Below are positions 33,070 to 42,499 of a stretch of DNA of 64,000 nucleotides, in pieces (positions within the stretch are counted from its first letter, which is position 1; every line of letters begins with the position of its first letter). Origin of the DNA: Craterilacuibacter sinensis (GTDB taxonomy: Bacteria; Pseudomonadota; Gammaproteobacteria; Burkholderiales; Chromobacteriaceae). Under the pieces are notes generated by a model. That model worked only from the letters and a program-made list of their open reading frames with translations, had not been told where the DNA came from and made no database searches. The translations under genes and the position numbers were made by a program. The DNA lies in contig NZ_WSSB01000013.1 of the NCBI RefSeq assembly GCF_009831765.1, forward strand, positions 1 through 64,000. The letters are read 5' to 3'.

Positions 33070-33318
33070 TTACTTGACCATACCCTTCTGCATCATGCCG
33101 TTAAGCTGGGCGGCGGTCTGGTTGGCGGTTTGTTGTGCCTGCTGTGCCATTTGGGCGGCGGCTTGCGAGTTGGCATTGGCCTGATTGGCAGTAGATAGGG
33201 CCTGGTCGGCCGTCGATTGTGCCTTGGCCGCCATATTGCGGGCATCGGTGTCGGTCGTGGCACAGGCTGCGAGGGACAGTGTCAGCGCGACAAGGCTGAG
33301 GGTGGTTTTTACATTCAT
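33070..33318 (-). CDS. Small Lpp/OprI-like outer membrane lipoprotein
   Basis: The 82-aa protein has a lipoprotein signal with lipobox LAAC (Cys19) and then an almost uninterrupted Ala/Gln/Asn-rich heptad region (about 24-72, with ARNMAAKAQSTADQALSTA and MAQQAQQTANQTAAQL), which should form a trimeric coiled coil as in Lpp and OprI. It ends in lysine (KGMVK); in Braun's lipoprotein the terminal lysine is joined to peptidoglycan by L,D-transpeptidases. It faces the L,D-transpeptidase gene tail to tail. Confidence 0.85.
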   Translation of the reverse strand: MNVKTTLSLVALTLSLAACATTDTDARNMAAKAQSTADQALSTANQANANSQAAAQMAQQAQQTANQTAAQLNGMMQKGMVK

Positions 33319-33440
33319 CGCACGATCTCCTGAAGGCTGGAGTCAGCCAATGTTGGCCGCAAGCAGATGCAAGCGTTGACCCCATAGAGAATAAGTAACA
33401 GCTATATGGCAAAAGGCAAGAATTGCCGGTGGCAGGCGTG

Positions 33441-33468
33441 AAAAAACCGCCCGGCGTCGGGCGGTTTG
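33441..33468 (-). terminator. Terminator after the DUF305 gene
   Basis: AAACCGCCCG and CGGGCGGTTT pair with a four-base loop; on the minus strand it is followed by TTTT, 22 bases after the DUF305 stop. Confidence 0.75.
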
Positions 33469-33489
33469 ATGATGAAGGCTTTAAAATGA

Positions 33490-33960
33490 TTACTTCAGCG
33501 GGTGGGTGGCCAGCCACTGGTTCATCAGGGCGATTTCCTTCTCCTGCGCTTCTATGACTTCCTGCGCCAGCTTGCGTACCACCGGGTCTTTGCCGTGCTT
33601 GAGTGCGACGCGGGCCATATCGATGGCACCCTGATGGTGGGGGATCATGCCGGCCATAAAGTCGCGGTCGGCATTGCCGCTGTACTGGATAGCCATGCCT
33701 TTCATCATCGCATCATGCGCAGTCATATAGTCGCGCGTAGACGGCGTGGCTGCGGCAGGTGCCACTGCCATCATATGGCCGGCGTGTGCATTCGCCATCG
33801 GGCAGTTTGCCGGCATGGCGTGATCTGGCATCGCGTGACCTGGCATGGCATGCCCGGCGGCAGCGGCCATAGGGCATACCGGTTTGGCAGCCGGGGTTGG
33901 TGCGGCAGCGAAGACCAGCGGGCTCAGGGTGGCGAGGGCGATCAGCAGCATTTTTTTCAT
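33490..33960 (-). CDS. DUF305 secreted protein with Met/His-rich repeats
   Basis: The 156-aa protein has a signal peptide (about 1-19), an N-terminal stretch rich in Met and His with three HAMP-type repeats ([15 protein letters not shown], about 36-50) plus CPM motifs, and a DUF305 four-helix domain (about 74-150: [40 protein letters not shown]). Met/His patterns and the IPHHQGAI motif are typical of periplasmic copper binders such as CopM. It follows the DUF411 gene in the same direction, suggesting joint copper handling. Confidence 0.88.
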   Translation of the reverse strand: MKKMLLIALATLSPLVFAAAPTPAAKPVCPMAAAAGHAMPGHAMPDHAMPANCPMANAHAGHMMAVAPAAATPSTRDYMTAHDAMMKGMAIQYSGNADRDFMAGMIPHHQGAIDMARVALKHGKDPVVRKLAQEVIEAQEKEIALMNQWLATHPLK

Positions 33961-33978
33961 GATGGTATTCCTTGAATA

Positions 33979-34410
33979 TTAACGGTTGGCGTAGACGTAG
34001 GTCTTGCCCTGACGGTCGAAGGCGACGACCTGATAAGCCTGTTTGCTCGGGCCTTCCATGCCCGGGCTGCCCATGGGCATGCCCGGCACGGCGAGGCCGG
34101 CAATCTTGGGCTTGTCTTTCAGGACTTTTTTCACCAGATCTGCCGGGACATGGCCTTCAAACAGATAGCCGCCTATTTCTGCCGTATGGCAGGAGCGCAA
34201 GTTGGCCGGCACGCGACGCTCATCCTTGATTTTGGCCATGTTCTGCTCAATACGACTCGTTACTTCCAGGCCGTTTTGCTTCATATGGCCGGCCCAGGCA
34301 TCACAGCAGCCGCAATAAGGGTCCTTGAGCATGACGCCGGCGGGAGCGGCCAGCGCAGGCAGGGAAAAGACGGCCGCAAGCGCAGCCACAATAAAGTGTT
34401 GGTGTTTCAC
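33979..34410 (-). CDS. DUF411 metal-binding secreted protein
   Basis: The 143-aa protein has a signal peptide (about 1-22, ending ALA) and the DUF411 core KDPYCGCCDAWAGHMKQNG with a CxCC-type metal site, followed by MAKIKDERRVPANLRSCHTAEIGGYLFEGHVP and IAGLAVPGMPMGSPGME. DUF411 proteins accompany copper-resistance genes. I chose GTG 34410 because a GGAG site lies 7 bases upstream and the signal peptide starts there; an ATG at 34449 would add 13 residues. Confidence 0.88.
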   Translation of the reverse strand: MKHQHFIVAALAAVFSLPALAAPAGVMLKDPYCGCCDAWAGHMKQNGLEVTSRIEQNMAKIKDERRVPANLRSCHTAEIGGYLFEGHVPADLVKKVLKDKPKIAGLAVPGMPMGSPGMEGPSKQAYQVVAFDRQGKTYVYANR

Positions 34411-34463
34411 GGAAAGACTCCACGATGGGTTGAATAAGGGCAGCCGCATGGCTGTAGCGTTAT

Positions 34464-34784
34464 TCAGGCCTGTCGTGGCGGGTGTTCGGGCGGGGCGGGT
34501 ATGCAGGACTCGGGCGCAAGCGCCATCAGTTCATGCCAGGTTTCCCGGGGTGCGAGTAGTGGCGGTGTGGTCAGGATTACCGCCGGTGTGGCCGCATGCA
34601 ACTGGCAGCACATCATGCTGCTATTGCCGGCCAGCGTGTCCTGCGTGCCCTGATGGCAATCTGTCTGGCTTATTTCGCTGGCGCAGCAGTCATCCTGCCC
34701 GCTGGCGGGCATGGCAAAGCTGGCCTGCAGTGGAATCAGCAGGCTGAGCATAAGCAGGACAAGACGAAGCAGGCGCGCAAACAT
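34464..34784 (-). CDS. Small secreted Cys-rich protein, possibly copper-linked
   Basis: I do not recognise a named family. The 106-aa product has a clear signal peptide (about 1-23, MFARLLRLVLLMLSLLIPLQ then ASFA), then seven Cys arranged as CC, C, CC and a late C (QDDCCASE, TDCHQG, MMCCQLH, PESCIP). It lies just before the DUF411 and DUF305 genes and points the same way, so metal or thiol chemistry in the periplasm is a fair guess. Upstream codons to ATG 34808 or 34889 are also open, but the latter overlaps the MOSC gene. Confidence 0.55.
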   Translation of the reverse strand: MFARLLRLVLLMLSLLIPLQASFAMPASGQDDCCASEISQTDCHQGTQDTLAGNSSMMCCQLHAATPAVILTTPPLLAPRETWHELMALAPESCIPAPPEHPPRQA

Positions 34785-34863
34785 GAGTGTCTCAAGGGGT
34801 TTGTGCATGCATGGTAACACTGCGGTTTGAATTGCGTCAGCCGCGTGTGGCTTACGGGCGGCT

Positions 34864-35646
34864 TTACGCCAGTATTTCCACCGCATCATTCACGTTGATG
34901 AGGCCTTGCGTGCGGGCGACCAGATTCAAGCCGAACAGTACTTCGCCATCGATACGGCGGCGCTTGCCCAATAAGCGTAGCGGCTCGCTGTCGCGGCTGC
35001 GCTGGCCGCTGTCCGGGTTAAGCGTGGTCAGCACGCAGCGTGCACACGGCTTGGCGACGTCGAAGACGACGGCGCCGATACGCAGCGTTTTCCACTGGTC
35101 TTCTGCCCAGGGCGCAAACCCGTCAACCACCAGATTGGGGCGGAAATGGCGCATGCCAACCGGGTTGGCAAGCTCGCTGTTCAGTGCGGCGAGCGAGGCT
35201 TGATTAGTCAGTAAATAGGGGTAGCCATCGGCAAACGAGACCGGATGCTCAAGCTGGCTGCGCAAGCGCTTTGATTGCGCCCCCAGCCACAGCAGGCGGC
35301 AGGGTTTGCCTAGCAGCGCGCCGAACCATGCATCCAGTGCCGCGTCGCCATGCCAGGCGCTGAACGCGTCCCCCCATACCTCGGCCGCTACCGCTTCGGT
35401 GTAGCGGGTTTCGCAGGCGGCGATAGGCGGGCGACCCGGCGCACGGAACAGCATCATGCCCGGCCAGGGCTCGGCACTGACCGTCAGCAGCACGGGGTCT
35501 GTGCGTGCGCTGATAAAGCCGCCATCCTCGGTGGCCAGCAACCATTCACGGTCGTGCAAAAAGCCGCTAAAGCCGGCAAACGCGCGCCCGCTCTCTATGC
35601 CGCGACAGGATTTGAGCGGGTGTATAAAGATTTGCGTGAGTGGCAT
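34864..35646 (-). CDS. MOSC-domain protein (YcbX/MARC-like)
   Basis: The 260-aa protein combines the MOSC N-terminal beta-barrel domain (LTQIFIHPLKSCRGIE, about 1-110) with a C-terminal MOSC domain. The latter has the conserved Cys in AKPCARCVLTTLNPD (about 212), the expected molybdenum cofactor ligand, followed by the GLNLVARTQGLINVND region. YcbX-type proteins use Mo cofactor to reduce N-hydroxylated compounds. It sits between hemF and the metal-binding protein genes, all in one direction. Confidence 0.85.
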   Translation of the reverse strand: MPLTQIFIHPLKSCRGIESGRAFAGFSGFLHDREWLLATEDGGFISARTDPVLLTVSAEPWPGMMLFRAPGRPPIAACETRYTEAVAAEVWGDAFSAWHGDAALDAWFGALLGKPCRLLWLGAQSKRLRSQLEHPVSFADGYPYLLTNQASLAALNSELANPVGMRHFRPNLVVDGFAPWAEDQWKTLRIGAVVFDVAKPCARCVLTTLNPDSGQRSRDSEPLRLLGKRRRIDGEVLFGLNLVARTQGLINVNDAVEILA

Positions 35647-35674
35647 GGCTTAAGCTCCGTGGCGGGCTTGCAGG

Positions 35675-36601
<927 letters not shown>

Positions 36602-36746
36602 TTAATGGGCAGATTGTAACAGCTGCCGGCAGCCATCTTGTAGATGTCATTTTGCATGCTTATGGCAAAACTGCTGCCGGGCTGGCATGGTGTTTTTGCC
36701 GGATTTGTTATTCTCTAAATGCATTTAATTTCATATTGATTATTCC

Positions 36747-36774
36747 TTGTGGGCAGGACACAATTCGGTATACA
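36747..36774 (+). promoter_or_regulatory. Possible promoter of cstA
   Basis: TTGTGG (36747-36752) and TATACA (36769-36774), 16 bases apart, precede cstA by about 57 bases in the A+T-rich hemF-cstA divergent region. Confidence 0.35.
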
Positions 36775-36830
36775 AAATACAAAAACCAGAAAACGTCTTT
36801 TCCTACCCATTCACCGCAAGGGATTGTTTC

Positions 36831-38897
36831 ATGCAAGAAATCAAACAGTGGCTGACTTGGGGCGCGGTGGCGCTGGTGGGCGCCATCGCGTTTGCCATGC
36901 TGGCGCTCAGCCGCGGCGAGCACGTCAACGCCGTCTGGCTGGTGCTGGCGGCGGTGTCGTGCTACAGCATTGCCTACCGCTTCTACAGCAAGTTCATTGC
37001 CGAAAAGGTGTTCGAGCTTGACGACAAACGGATGACGCCGGCCGAGCGCCATAACGACGGCCTCGACTATGTGCCAACCAACAAATGGGTGCTGTTCGGC
37101 CACCACTTCGCGGCGATTGCCGGTGCCGGCCCGCTGGTGGGGCCGATTCTGGCAGCTCAGATGGGCTTTCTGCCCGGTACGATCTGGATCCTGATCGGCG
37201 TGATGATCGCAGGGGCGGTGCAGGACTTCCTGGTGCTGTTCATCTCGACGCGCCGTGACGGCCGTTCGCTGGGCGAGATGGCCAAGCAGGAACTGGGTAC
37301 CGGTGCCGGTGTGATCGTGATGCTGGGCGCGCTGGGTGTGATGGTCATCATCCTGTCGGCACTGGCCTTGGTGGTGGTCAAGGCGCTGGCCGAGAGCCCA
37401 TGGGGCGTGTTCTCCATTGCCGCAACCATTCCGATCGCGCTGTTTATGGGCGTGTATATGCGTTATCTCCGTCCGGGCCGCATCGGCGAGATCTCGGTGA
37501 TCGGTTTCGTGCTGATGATGCTGGCCATCGTCTATGGCGAAAACATCGCGCAAAGCCCGACCTGGGGTCCACTGTTCACCCTGACCGGCGTGCAGCTGAC
37601 CTGGGGTCTGATCGGCTATGGCTTTGTGGCATCGGTGTTGCCGGTATGGCTGCTGCTGGCACCGCGTGACTACCTGTCGACCTTCCTCAAGATCGGCGTG
37701 ATCGCCGGTCTGGCCGTCGGCATCATCTTTGCCGCGCCCGAACTCAAGATGCCGGCCATCACCCGCTTTATCGACGGTTCCGGTCCGGTATTTTCCGGTG
37801 GTGTATTCCCCTTCCTGTTCATCACGATCGCTTGCGGCGCCATTTCCGGCTTCCATGCACTGGTGTCGTCCGGCACGACCCCAAAACTGATCGAGCGTGA
37901 AAGCCATATCCGCATGATCGGCTACGGCTCGATGCTGATGGAGAGTTTCGTCGCCATCATGGCGCTGATCTGCGCCAGCGTGCTCGACCCGGGCGTCTAC
38001 TTCGCGATGAACTCGCCGGCAGCGGTGATCGGCAAGACAGTGCAGGAAGCCTCGGTGGTGATCAATGGCTGGGGCTTTATGGTCACGCCGGAAATCCTGT
38101 CCCAGATCGCCAAGGATGTGGGCGAGCACTCCATCCTGTCGCGTGCCGGTGGTGCGCCGACCTTCGCCGTGGGCATGGCGCACATCATCAGCGAGATCTT
38201 CAACAGCCGCGCGATGATGGGCTTCTGGTACCACTTTGCCATCCTGTTCGAGGCGCTGTTCATCCTGACCGCGGTGGATGCCGGTACCCGCGCCTGCCGC
38301 TTTATGGTGCAGGACACTGTCGGCGTGCTGATTCCTAGCGTAGCCAAGAGCAACTCCTGGGCCGGCAACTTGCTGGGCACGGCGGTGGCCGTGTCGGGCT
38401 GGGGCTTCTTCGTCTATCAGGGGGTGACCGATCCGCTGGGCGGCATCAACACGCTGTGGCCGCTGTTCGGTATCGGCAACCAGATGCTGGCATCGATGGC
38501 GCTGATTCTGGGTACCGTGGTCTTGTTCAAGATGAAGAAGCAGCGTTACGCGTGGGTCACCATCGTGCCGACCATCTGGCTGTACATCACGTCGATGACT
38601 GCCGGCTGGCAGAAGATTTTCCACGATAATCCGAAGATCGGTTTCCTGGCCCAGTCCGAGCGCTTCCAGAACGCGATTGCCGAAGGCACGCTGCTGGCAC
38701 CGGCCAAGAGCATCGCCGATATGGAACGCATCGTGTTCAACAACCAGATCAACGCCGGGCTGTGCGCATTCTTCATGCTGGTGGCGATGGTGATGCTGGT
38801 GGCGGCGGTGGTGAATATCCGCAAGGCGCTGGCGGCCGACAAGCCGACGGTACATGAAGCCGAACTCAAGCTACGCACGGATACTGGCCATGCTTGA
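36831..38897 (+). CDS. cstA: CstA-family pyruvate/peptide transporter
   Basis: The 688-aa polytopic protein has about 16 helices. CstA core motifs are present: HHFAAIAGAGPLVGPILAAQMGFLPG, GAVQDFLVLFISTRRDGRSLGEMAK, CGAISGFHALVSSGTTPKLIE and TLWPLFGIGNQMLA. E. coli CstA imports pyruvate or peptides in starvation together with the small YbdD. ATG 36831 matches family length. Its stop overlaps the ybdD-like gene by 8 bases, so both are likely co-translated. Confidence 0.94.
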   Translation: MQEIKQWLTWGAVALVGAIAFAMLALSRGEHVNAVWLVLAAVSCYSIAYRFYSKFIAEKVFELDDKRMTPAERHNDGLDYVPTNKWVLFGHHFAAIAGAGPLVGPILAAQMGFLPGTIWILIGVMIAGAVQDFLVLFISTRRDGRSLGEMAKQELGTGAGVIVMLGALGVMVIILSALALVVVKALAESPWGVFSIAATIPIALFMGVYMRYLRPGRIGEISVIGFVLMMLAIVYGENIAQSPTWGPLFTLTGVQLTWGLIGYGFVASVLPVWLLLAPRDYLSTFLKIGVIAGLAVGIIFAAPELKMPAITRFIDGSGPVFSGGVFPFLFITIACGAISGFHALVSSGTTPKLIERESHIRMIGYGSMLMESFVAIMALICASVLDPGVYFAMNSPAAVIGKTVQEASVVINGWGFMVTPEILSQIAKDVGEHSILSRAGGAPTFAVGMAHIISEIFNSRAMMGFWYHFAILFEALFILTAVDAGTRACRFMVQDTVGVLIPSVAKSNSWAGNLLGTAVAVSGWGFFVYQGVTDPLGGINTLWPLFGIGNQMLASMALILGTVVLFKMKKQRYAWVTIVPTIWLYITSMTAGWQKIFHDNPKIGFLAQSERFQNAIAEGTLLAPAKSIADMERIVFNNQINAGLCAFFMLVAMVMLVAAVVNIRKALAADKPTVHEAELKLRTDTGHA

Positions 38898-39261
38898 CCT
38901 GAGCTTTTTGCTGCCAAGTGCGGCCAAGGGCGAGCCGCGTAGCGCAGATGATGCGGATCTGGCTTACCAGCGCTATCTGGACGAGCAGCGGCTGCGCTCG
39001 CCAGATGGTGTGGTGATGAGCCGTGACGATTTCGAGCGCTACAGCCTGGGGTCAGGCTGGCTGTCCGGGGTCAGGGATGCGGCGAAGAAGGTGGTGCAGA
39101 CCTGTCGCCTGATGGTGGGGGTGCATGACTACGAGTACTACCTCGAGCATATGCGCAGCCGCCACCCCGATGCGCCGCCATTGAGTCGCGAGGACTTTTA
39201 TCGCTACTGTCTGGATGCGCGCTTTCCCGGCGCGGGCAACGTCAACAAGTGCCCGTGCTGA
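38890..39261 (+). CDS. ybdD: YbdD/YjiX-like small protein with an internal duplication
   Basis: The C-terminal half (about 70-123, LMVGVHDYEYYLEHMRSRHP to NVNKCPC) is a normal YbdD domain, the small partner of CstA-type transporters. The protein has 123 aa, about twice the usual 65. Residues 24-53 repeat residues 79-108 without gaps at 14 of 30 positions, including Y..YL...R.R.PD, SR.DF.RY.L. I think the N-terminal half is a diverged copy of the same motif. The start overlaps cstA by 8 bases. Confidence 0.85.
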   Translation: MLDLSFLLPSAAKGEPRSADDADLAYQRYLDEQRLRSPDGVVMSRDDFERYSLGSGWLSGVRDAAKKVVQTCRLMVGVHDYEYYLEHMRSRHPDAPPLSREDFYRYCLDARFPGAGNVNKCPC

Positions 39262-39281
39262 AGGTAGACGGCAGCAATGAC

Positions 39282-39315
39282 AACAGCCCCGGTATTCCCG
39301 GGGCTGTTTTTTATC
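39282..39315. terminator. Terminator between ybdD and the UPF0324 gene
   Basis: AACAGCCCCGG and CCGGGGCTGTT pair around TATTC and are followed by TTTTTA on the plus strand. It ends the cstA-ybdD transcript and can also act for the convergent permease gene. Confidence 0.85.
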
Positions 39316-39317
39316 GG

Positions 39318-40349
39318 TCAGAGCCATGCCAGCAAGGTCGAGCTGATCAGCGCGCCGCCGGCGATAAGCCAGACAAACAGCAGTGCCGCCAGCGCCAGCG
39401 GTTTGACGCCGGCCTGGCGGATAGCCGAGATATGGGTGGTCAGCCCCAGTGCGGCCATGGCGGCAGCCAGCATCAGATTGTCGAACGACACAATCCAGGT
39501 CACCAGCGGATGGGAGAGCAGATCCAGCGAGTTAAAGCCGGCCACTACCAGAAACAGCACGGCGAACCATGGAATCTGCACCTTGCCGCGCCCCGGCCCG
39601 CTGCCGCGATGGCGTTTTGCCAGCCAGCTCGACAGAATCAGCAGAAAAGGCGCCAGCATCATCACCCGTATCATCTTGGTGATCACCGCACTGGTGGCGG
39701 CGTCTTCGCTCACCGCCTTGCCGGCGGCGACCACTTGTGCCACTTCGTGAATGGTCGCGCCGCTGAACACGCCGTAGGCGAACTCGTTATTGGCCAGATA
39801 ACCGGCCTTGACCAGCGCATGCCAGGCGGCCGGATAGACAAACATCGCCAGCGTGCCGAATACCACCACGGTGGCCACTGCCACCGCCACCTTGTCGGCC
39901 TTGGCGCGCAGTACCGGCTCGGTTGCCAGCACAGCCGCCGCGCCGCAGATGGCACTGCCTGCCCCGATCAGTATGGTGCTTTCCTCATCCAGACCGAACA
40001 CCTTGCGTCCCAGATACCAGGCCAGCAGGAAGGTCGAAGTGAGTACCAGCGCATCGATCAGGATGCCAGCCAGACCGACGCCGGCAATGTCCTGAAAGGT
40101 CAGGCGAAAGCCGAACAGGATGATTCCCAGACGCAGCAGCTTGGCTTTGGAAAAATTGATGCCTTCGTGGCAGGGGGCGGCAAACAGCGGGTAGATGGTA
40201 TTGCCTATGATCATGCCGCCGACGATGGCAATGGTCAGCGCCGAAAAGCCGAACTCGCGCATGATGGCCAGCTCGGCCGCCCAGATGGACGCGAAGGCCA
40301 GCAGTAATGAGAGCGCAAGGCCGGGAATTAAGGATTTGAGTGGTGGCAT
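39318..40349 (-). CDS. UPF0324 (YeiH-like) membrane protein, first paralogue
   Basis: The 343-aa protein has about ten membrane helices and the UPF0324 signatures [42 protein letters not shown] and [12 protein letters not shown]. It aligns well in these motifs with the next gene upstream, showing two paralogues. YeiH proteins have no proven substrate; an anion or sulfur-compound permease is suggested by the regulator YeiE. It is transcribed second after the 41418 gene. Confidence 0.88.
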   Translation of the reverse strand: MPPLKSLIPGLALSLLLAFASIWAAELAIMREFGFSALTIAIVGGMIIGNTIYPLFAAPCHEGINFSKAKLLRLGIILFGFRLTFQDIAGVGLAGILIDALVLTSTFLLAWYLGRKVFGLDEESTILIGAGSAICGAAAVLATEPVLRAKADKVAVAVATVVVFGTLAMFVYPAAWHALVKAGYLANNEFAYGVFSGATIHEVAQVVAAGKAVSEDAATSAVITKMIRVMMLAPFLLILSSWLAKRHRGSGPGRGKVQIPWFAVLFLVVAGFNSLDLLSHPLVTWIVSFDNLMLAAAMAALGLTTHISAIRQAGVKPLALAALLFVWLIAGGALISSTLLAWL

Positions 40350-40464
40350 GGTGGTGTCTTCTTTCCGTCTCGGAGCGGGAGTCTTGTCGTTAAGACTATA
40401 GAAGCCGGTGGCAGGGTATGCTCACCGGCTTCTGCCCGGATAGAAGCCATGCCGCAGTCGTTGT

Positions 40465-41418
40465 CTACAGCGTAATCGCCGCCAGACTGGCCGTGCCGAT
40501 GATGGCCCACAAGATCAGCCCCAGTGCCATCGGACGTATGCCGACGGTACGCAGCACATCACGCGACAAGGCGGCACCGATCAGGAACAGGGTGAGTACC
40601 AGGGCTTTTTTCGACAGCCAGACTACGCTGCTTGTCAGCGCGGCCGGAATGCTCAGATAGGTGTTGGCAATCATCGCCAGGATAAAGAAGAAGATAAACC
40701 ACGGAATCTGGATCTTGGCGCTTTTGTCGCGGAACACCAGGGTGGTGACAAAGGCCAGTGGAATGATCCATAGCGCACGGGTCAGCTTGACCGTGGTGGC
40801 GATCTTCAGCGCTTCCTCGCTATAGGCCGCACCGGCACCCACCACCGAGCTGGTGTCGTGGATAGCCATCGCCGCCCAGATGCCGAACTGCTGGTCAGTC
40901 AAACCGAAGTAGTGGCCCAGCGGTGGGAAGATAAACAGCGCGATGGCGTTGAGTACGAAGATGGTCGCCAGTGCCACCGAGATTTCGCTTTCGCTGGACT
41001 TGGTCAGCGGCGACACGGCGGCAATGGCGCTGCCGCCGCAGATGGCGGTGCCGGCGGCGATCAGGTAGGCGGTGCCGTCGGAGAGTTTGAGGTGGCGGCC
41101 GATAAACCAGCCCAGCAGCATGATCAGGCTGACCGATACGATGGTAAACAGCATGCCTTCGCGCCCGGAGGCCAGCGACTCATGCAGATTCATGCCGAAA
41201 CCCAGTCCAATGACCGAGTACTGCAGCAATTGCTTGGACAGTTTCTTGGTCAGGCCGGGCAGAGGGTTGCCCAGCGTCAGGGCAAACACCAGGCCGGCAA
41301 ACAGACTGATGGCCGGGCTGGTCAGCAGGCATAGCAGGGCGGCGACGGCAAAGAGCACGGTCTTGGTCTGGCAGGTCAAACGGGGAAGAGTAGCCATCTT
41401 GTTTTTCTTGATCTGCAT
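40465..41418 (-). CDS. UPF0324 (YeiH-like) membrane protein, second paralogue
   Basis: The 317-aa protein has about nine to ten helices and the same family motifs: LLQYSVIGLGFGMNL, LIAAGTAICGGSAIAAVSP, AIHDTSSVVGAGAAYSEEALKIATTVKLTRALW and KIQIPWFIFFFI. It is divergent from the LysR regulator at 41559. ATG 41418 and ATG 41397 are both possible starts; neither has a clear ribosome binding site. It is separated from its paralogue by 115 bases. Confidence 0.88.
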   Translation of the reverse strand: MQIKKNKMATLPRLTCQTKTVLFAVAALLCLLTSPAISLFAGLVFALTLGNPLPGLTKKLSKQLLQYSVIGLGFGMNLHESLASGREGMLFTIVSVSLIMLLGWFIGRHLKLSDGTAYLIAAGTAICGGSAIAAVSPLTKSSESEISVALATIFVLNAIALFIFPPLGHYFGLTDQQFGIWAAMAIHDTSSVVGAGAAYSEEALKIATTVKLTRALWIIPLAFVTTLVFRDKSAKIQIPWFIFFFILAMIANTYLSIPAALTSSVVWLSKKALVLTLFLIGAALSRDVLRTVGIRPMALGLILWAIIGTASLAAITL

Positions 41419-41558
41419 GCGGATGTAGCAGCAGATAGACTAATTTTAAAGATAGCGAACAATACCTTCCATTTGCTTATAGGAAAAACAGATAATATTA
41501 ATGGTATTAATTCGTAAAACTGATTGTTTCAGCCTTGGTCATGGTGGAGGGGAGATAG
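41419..41558. promoter_or_regulatory. Divergent regulatory region of YeiH-like and YeiE-like genes
   Basis: The 140-base A+T-rich region contains ATTAAT-GGT-ATTAAT (about 41498-41512), which reads the same on both strands apart from the spacer and resembles a LysR operator with T-N11-A character. No convincing -35/-10 pair is obvious. Confidence 0.4.
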
Positions 41559-42419
41559 ATGCGCATTACCCTGCGTGAAATGGAAGTGTTTGCCGCCATC
41601 GCGACAGAAGGCAGCGTGACGCGTGCGGCGGCGGGGGTGGCTTTGACCCAGTCGGCGGCCAGTCAGGCGCTGGACAAGCTGGAGGCCAGTCTGGGCATGC
41701 GCCTGTTTGACCGGGTGGGGCGGCGTCTGGTGCTGAACGAGCACGGGCGCGTGCTGTTGCCGCGTGCCCGTGCCTTGCTGGATAGCGCACATGATGTGGA
41801 GACGCTGTTTTTGAGCGATGCCGGCTGGCTCAAGCTGGGCGCCAGTACCACCATTGCCAACTATCTGATGCCGGCGCATCTGGCCGCTTTCCGGCGCGAT
41901 TACCCTGCCGTGCAACTGGAAATGAAGGTCGCCAATACCCGCGATATTATCGCGGCAGTGCTTGGCTTTGAGGTCGATTGCGCTTTTGTCGAAGGGCCGT
42001 GCCATCATCCGGAACTGCTGGTGCTGCCCTGGCGCGAGGATGAACTGGTGATTTTTGCATCCCCCGCCCATGCGCTGGCCGGGCGCAGCCTGACGCCGGC
42101 CGAGCTGGCCGGAGCGGCGTGGATTTTGCGCGAGGCCGGTTCCGGCACGCGCGAGGAGGTCGAGCGCCTATTGTTGCCCCATTTGCCCGGGCTGAATCTG
42201 GAGATGGAACTGGGCGACTCTGAGGCGATCAAGCGCAGCGTGGCGGCGGGCCTGGGCATTTCCTGCCTGTCGCGCGAAGTGGTGAATGAATGGCTGGCCG
42301 ATGGCCGTCTGGTCGAGTTATCGGCACCGCTGCCGCGATTGGTACGCAGCCTGTGGCAGGTGCAACAGCGTGAGCGGATTGCGGCCCGGCATTTGCAGGC
42401 TTTCCTGCAACGATTGTGA
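41559..42419 (+). CDS. LysR-family regulator, YeiE-like
   Basis: The 286-aa regulator has an HTH (about 4-62: ITLREMEVFAAIATEGSVTRAA, LTQSAASQALDKLEASLGMRLF) and a substrate domain (LKLGASTTIANYLMPAHLA, CAFVEGP, PWREDELVIFAS, REAGSGTREEVERLL, LGISCLSREVV). In E. coli the YeiH permease is adjacent to LysR-type YeiE; here the gene is likewise divergent from YeiH-like genes. It closely resembles the LysR gene at 17039 in its effector domain. Confidence 0.88.
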   Translation: MRITLREMEVFAAIATEGSVTRAAAGVALTQSAASQALDKLEASLGMRLFDRVGRRLVLNEHGRVLLPRARALLDSAHDVETLFLSDAGWLKLGASTTIANYLMPAHLAAFRRDYPAVQLEMKVANTRDIIAAVLGFEVDCAFVEGPCHHPELLVLPWREDELVIFASPAHALAGRSLTPAELAGAAWILREAGSGTREEVERLLLPHLPGLNLEMELGDSEAIKRSVAAGLGISCLSREVVNEWLADGRLVELSAPLPRLVRSLWQVQQRERIAARHLQAFLQRL

Positions 42420-42499
42420 GTGGGTTTTCCTGATGGCAGCTTAATTCATTAATCGGTAGTGGTTTTTATCGGTCCAGTGTAAATTCCATATAAATAAAT

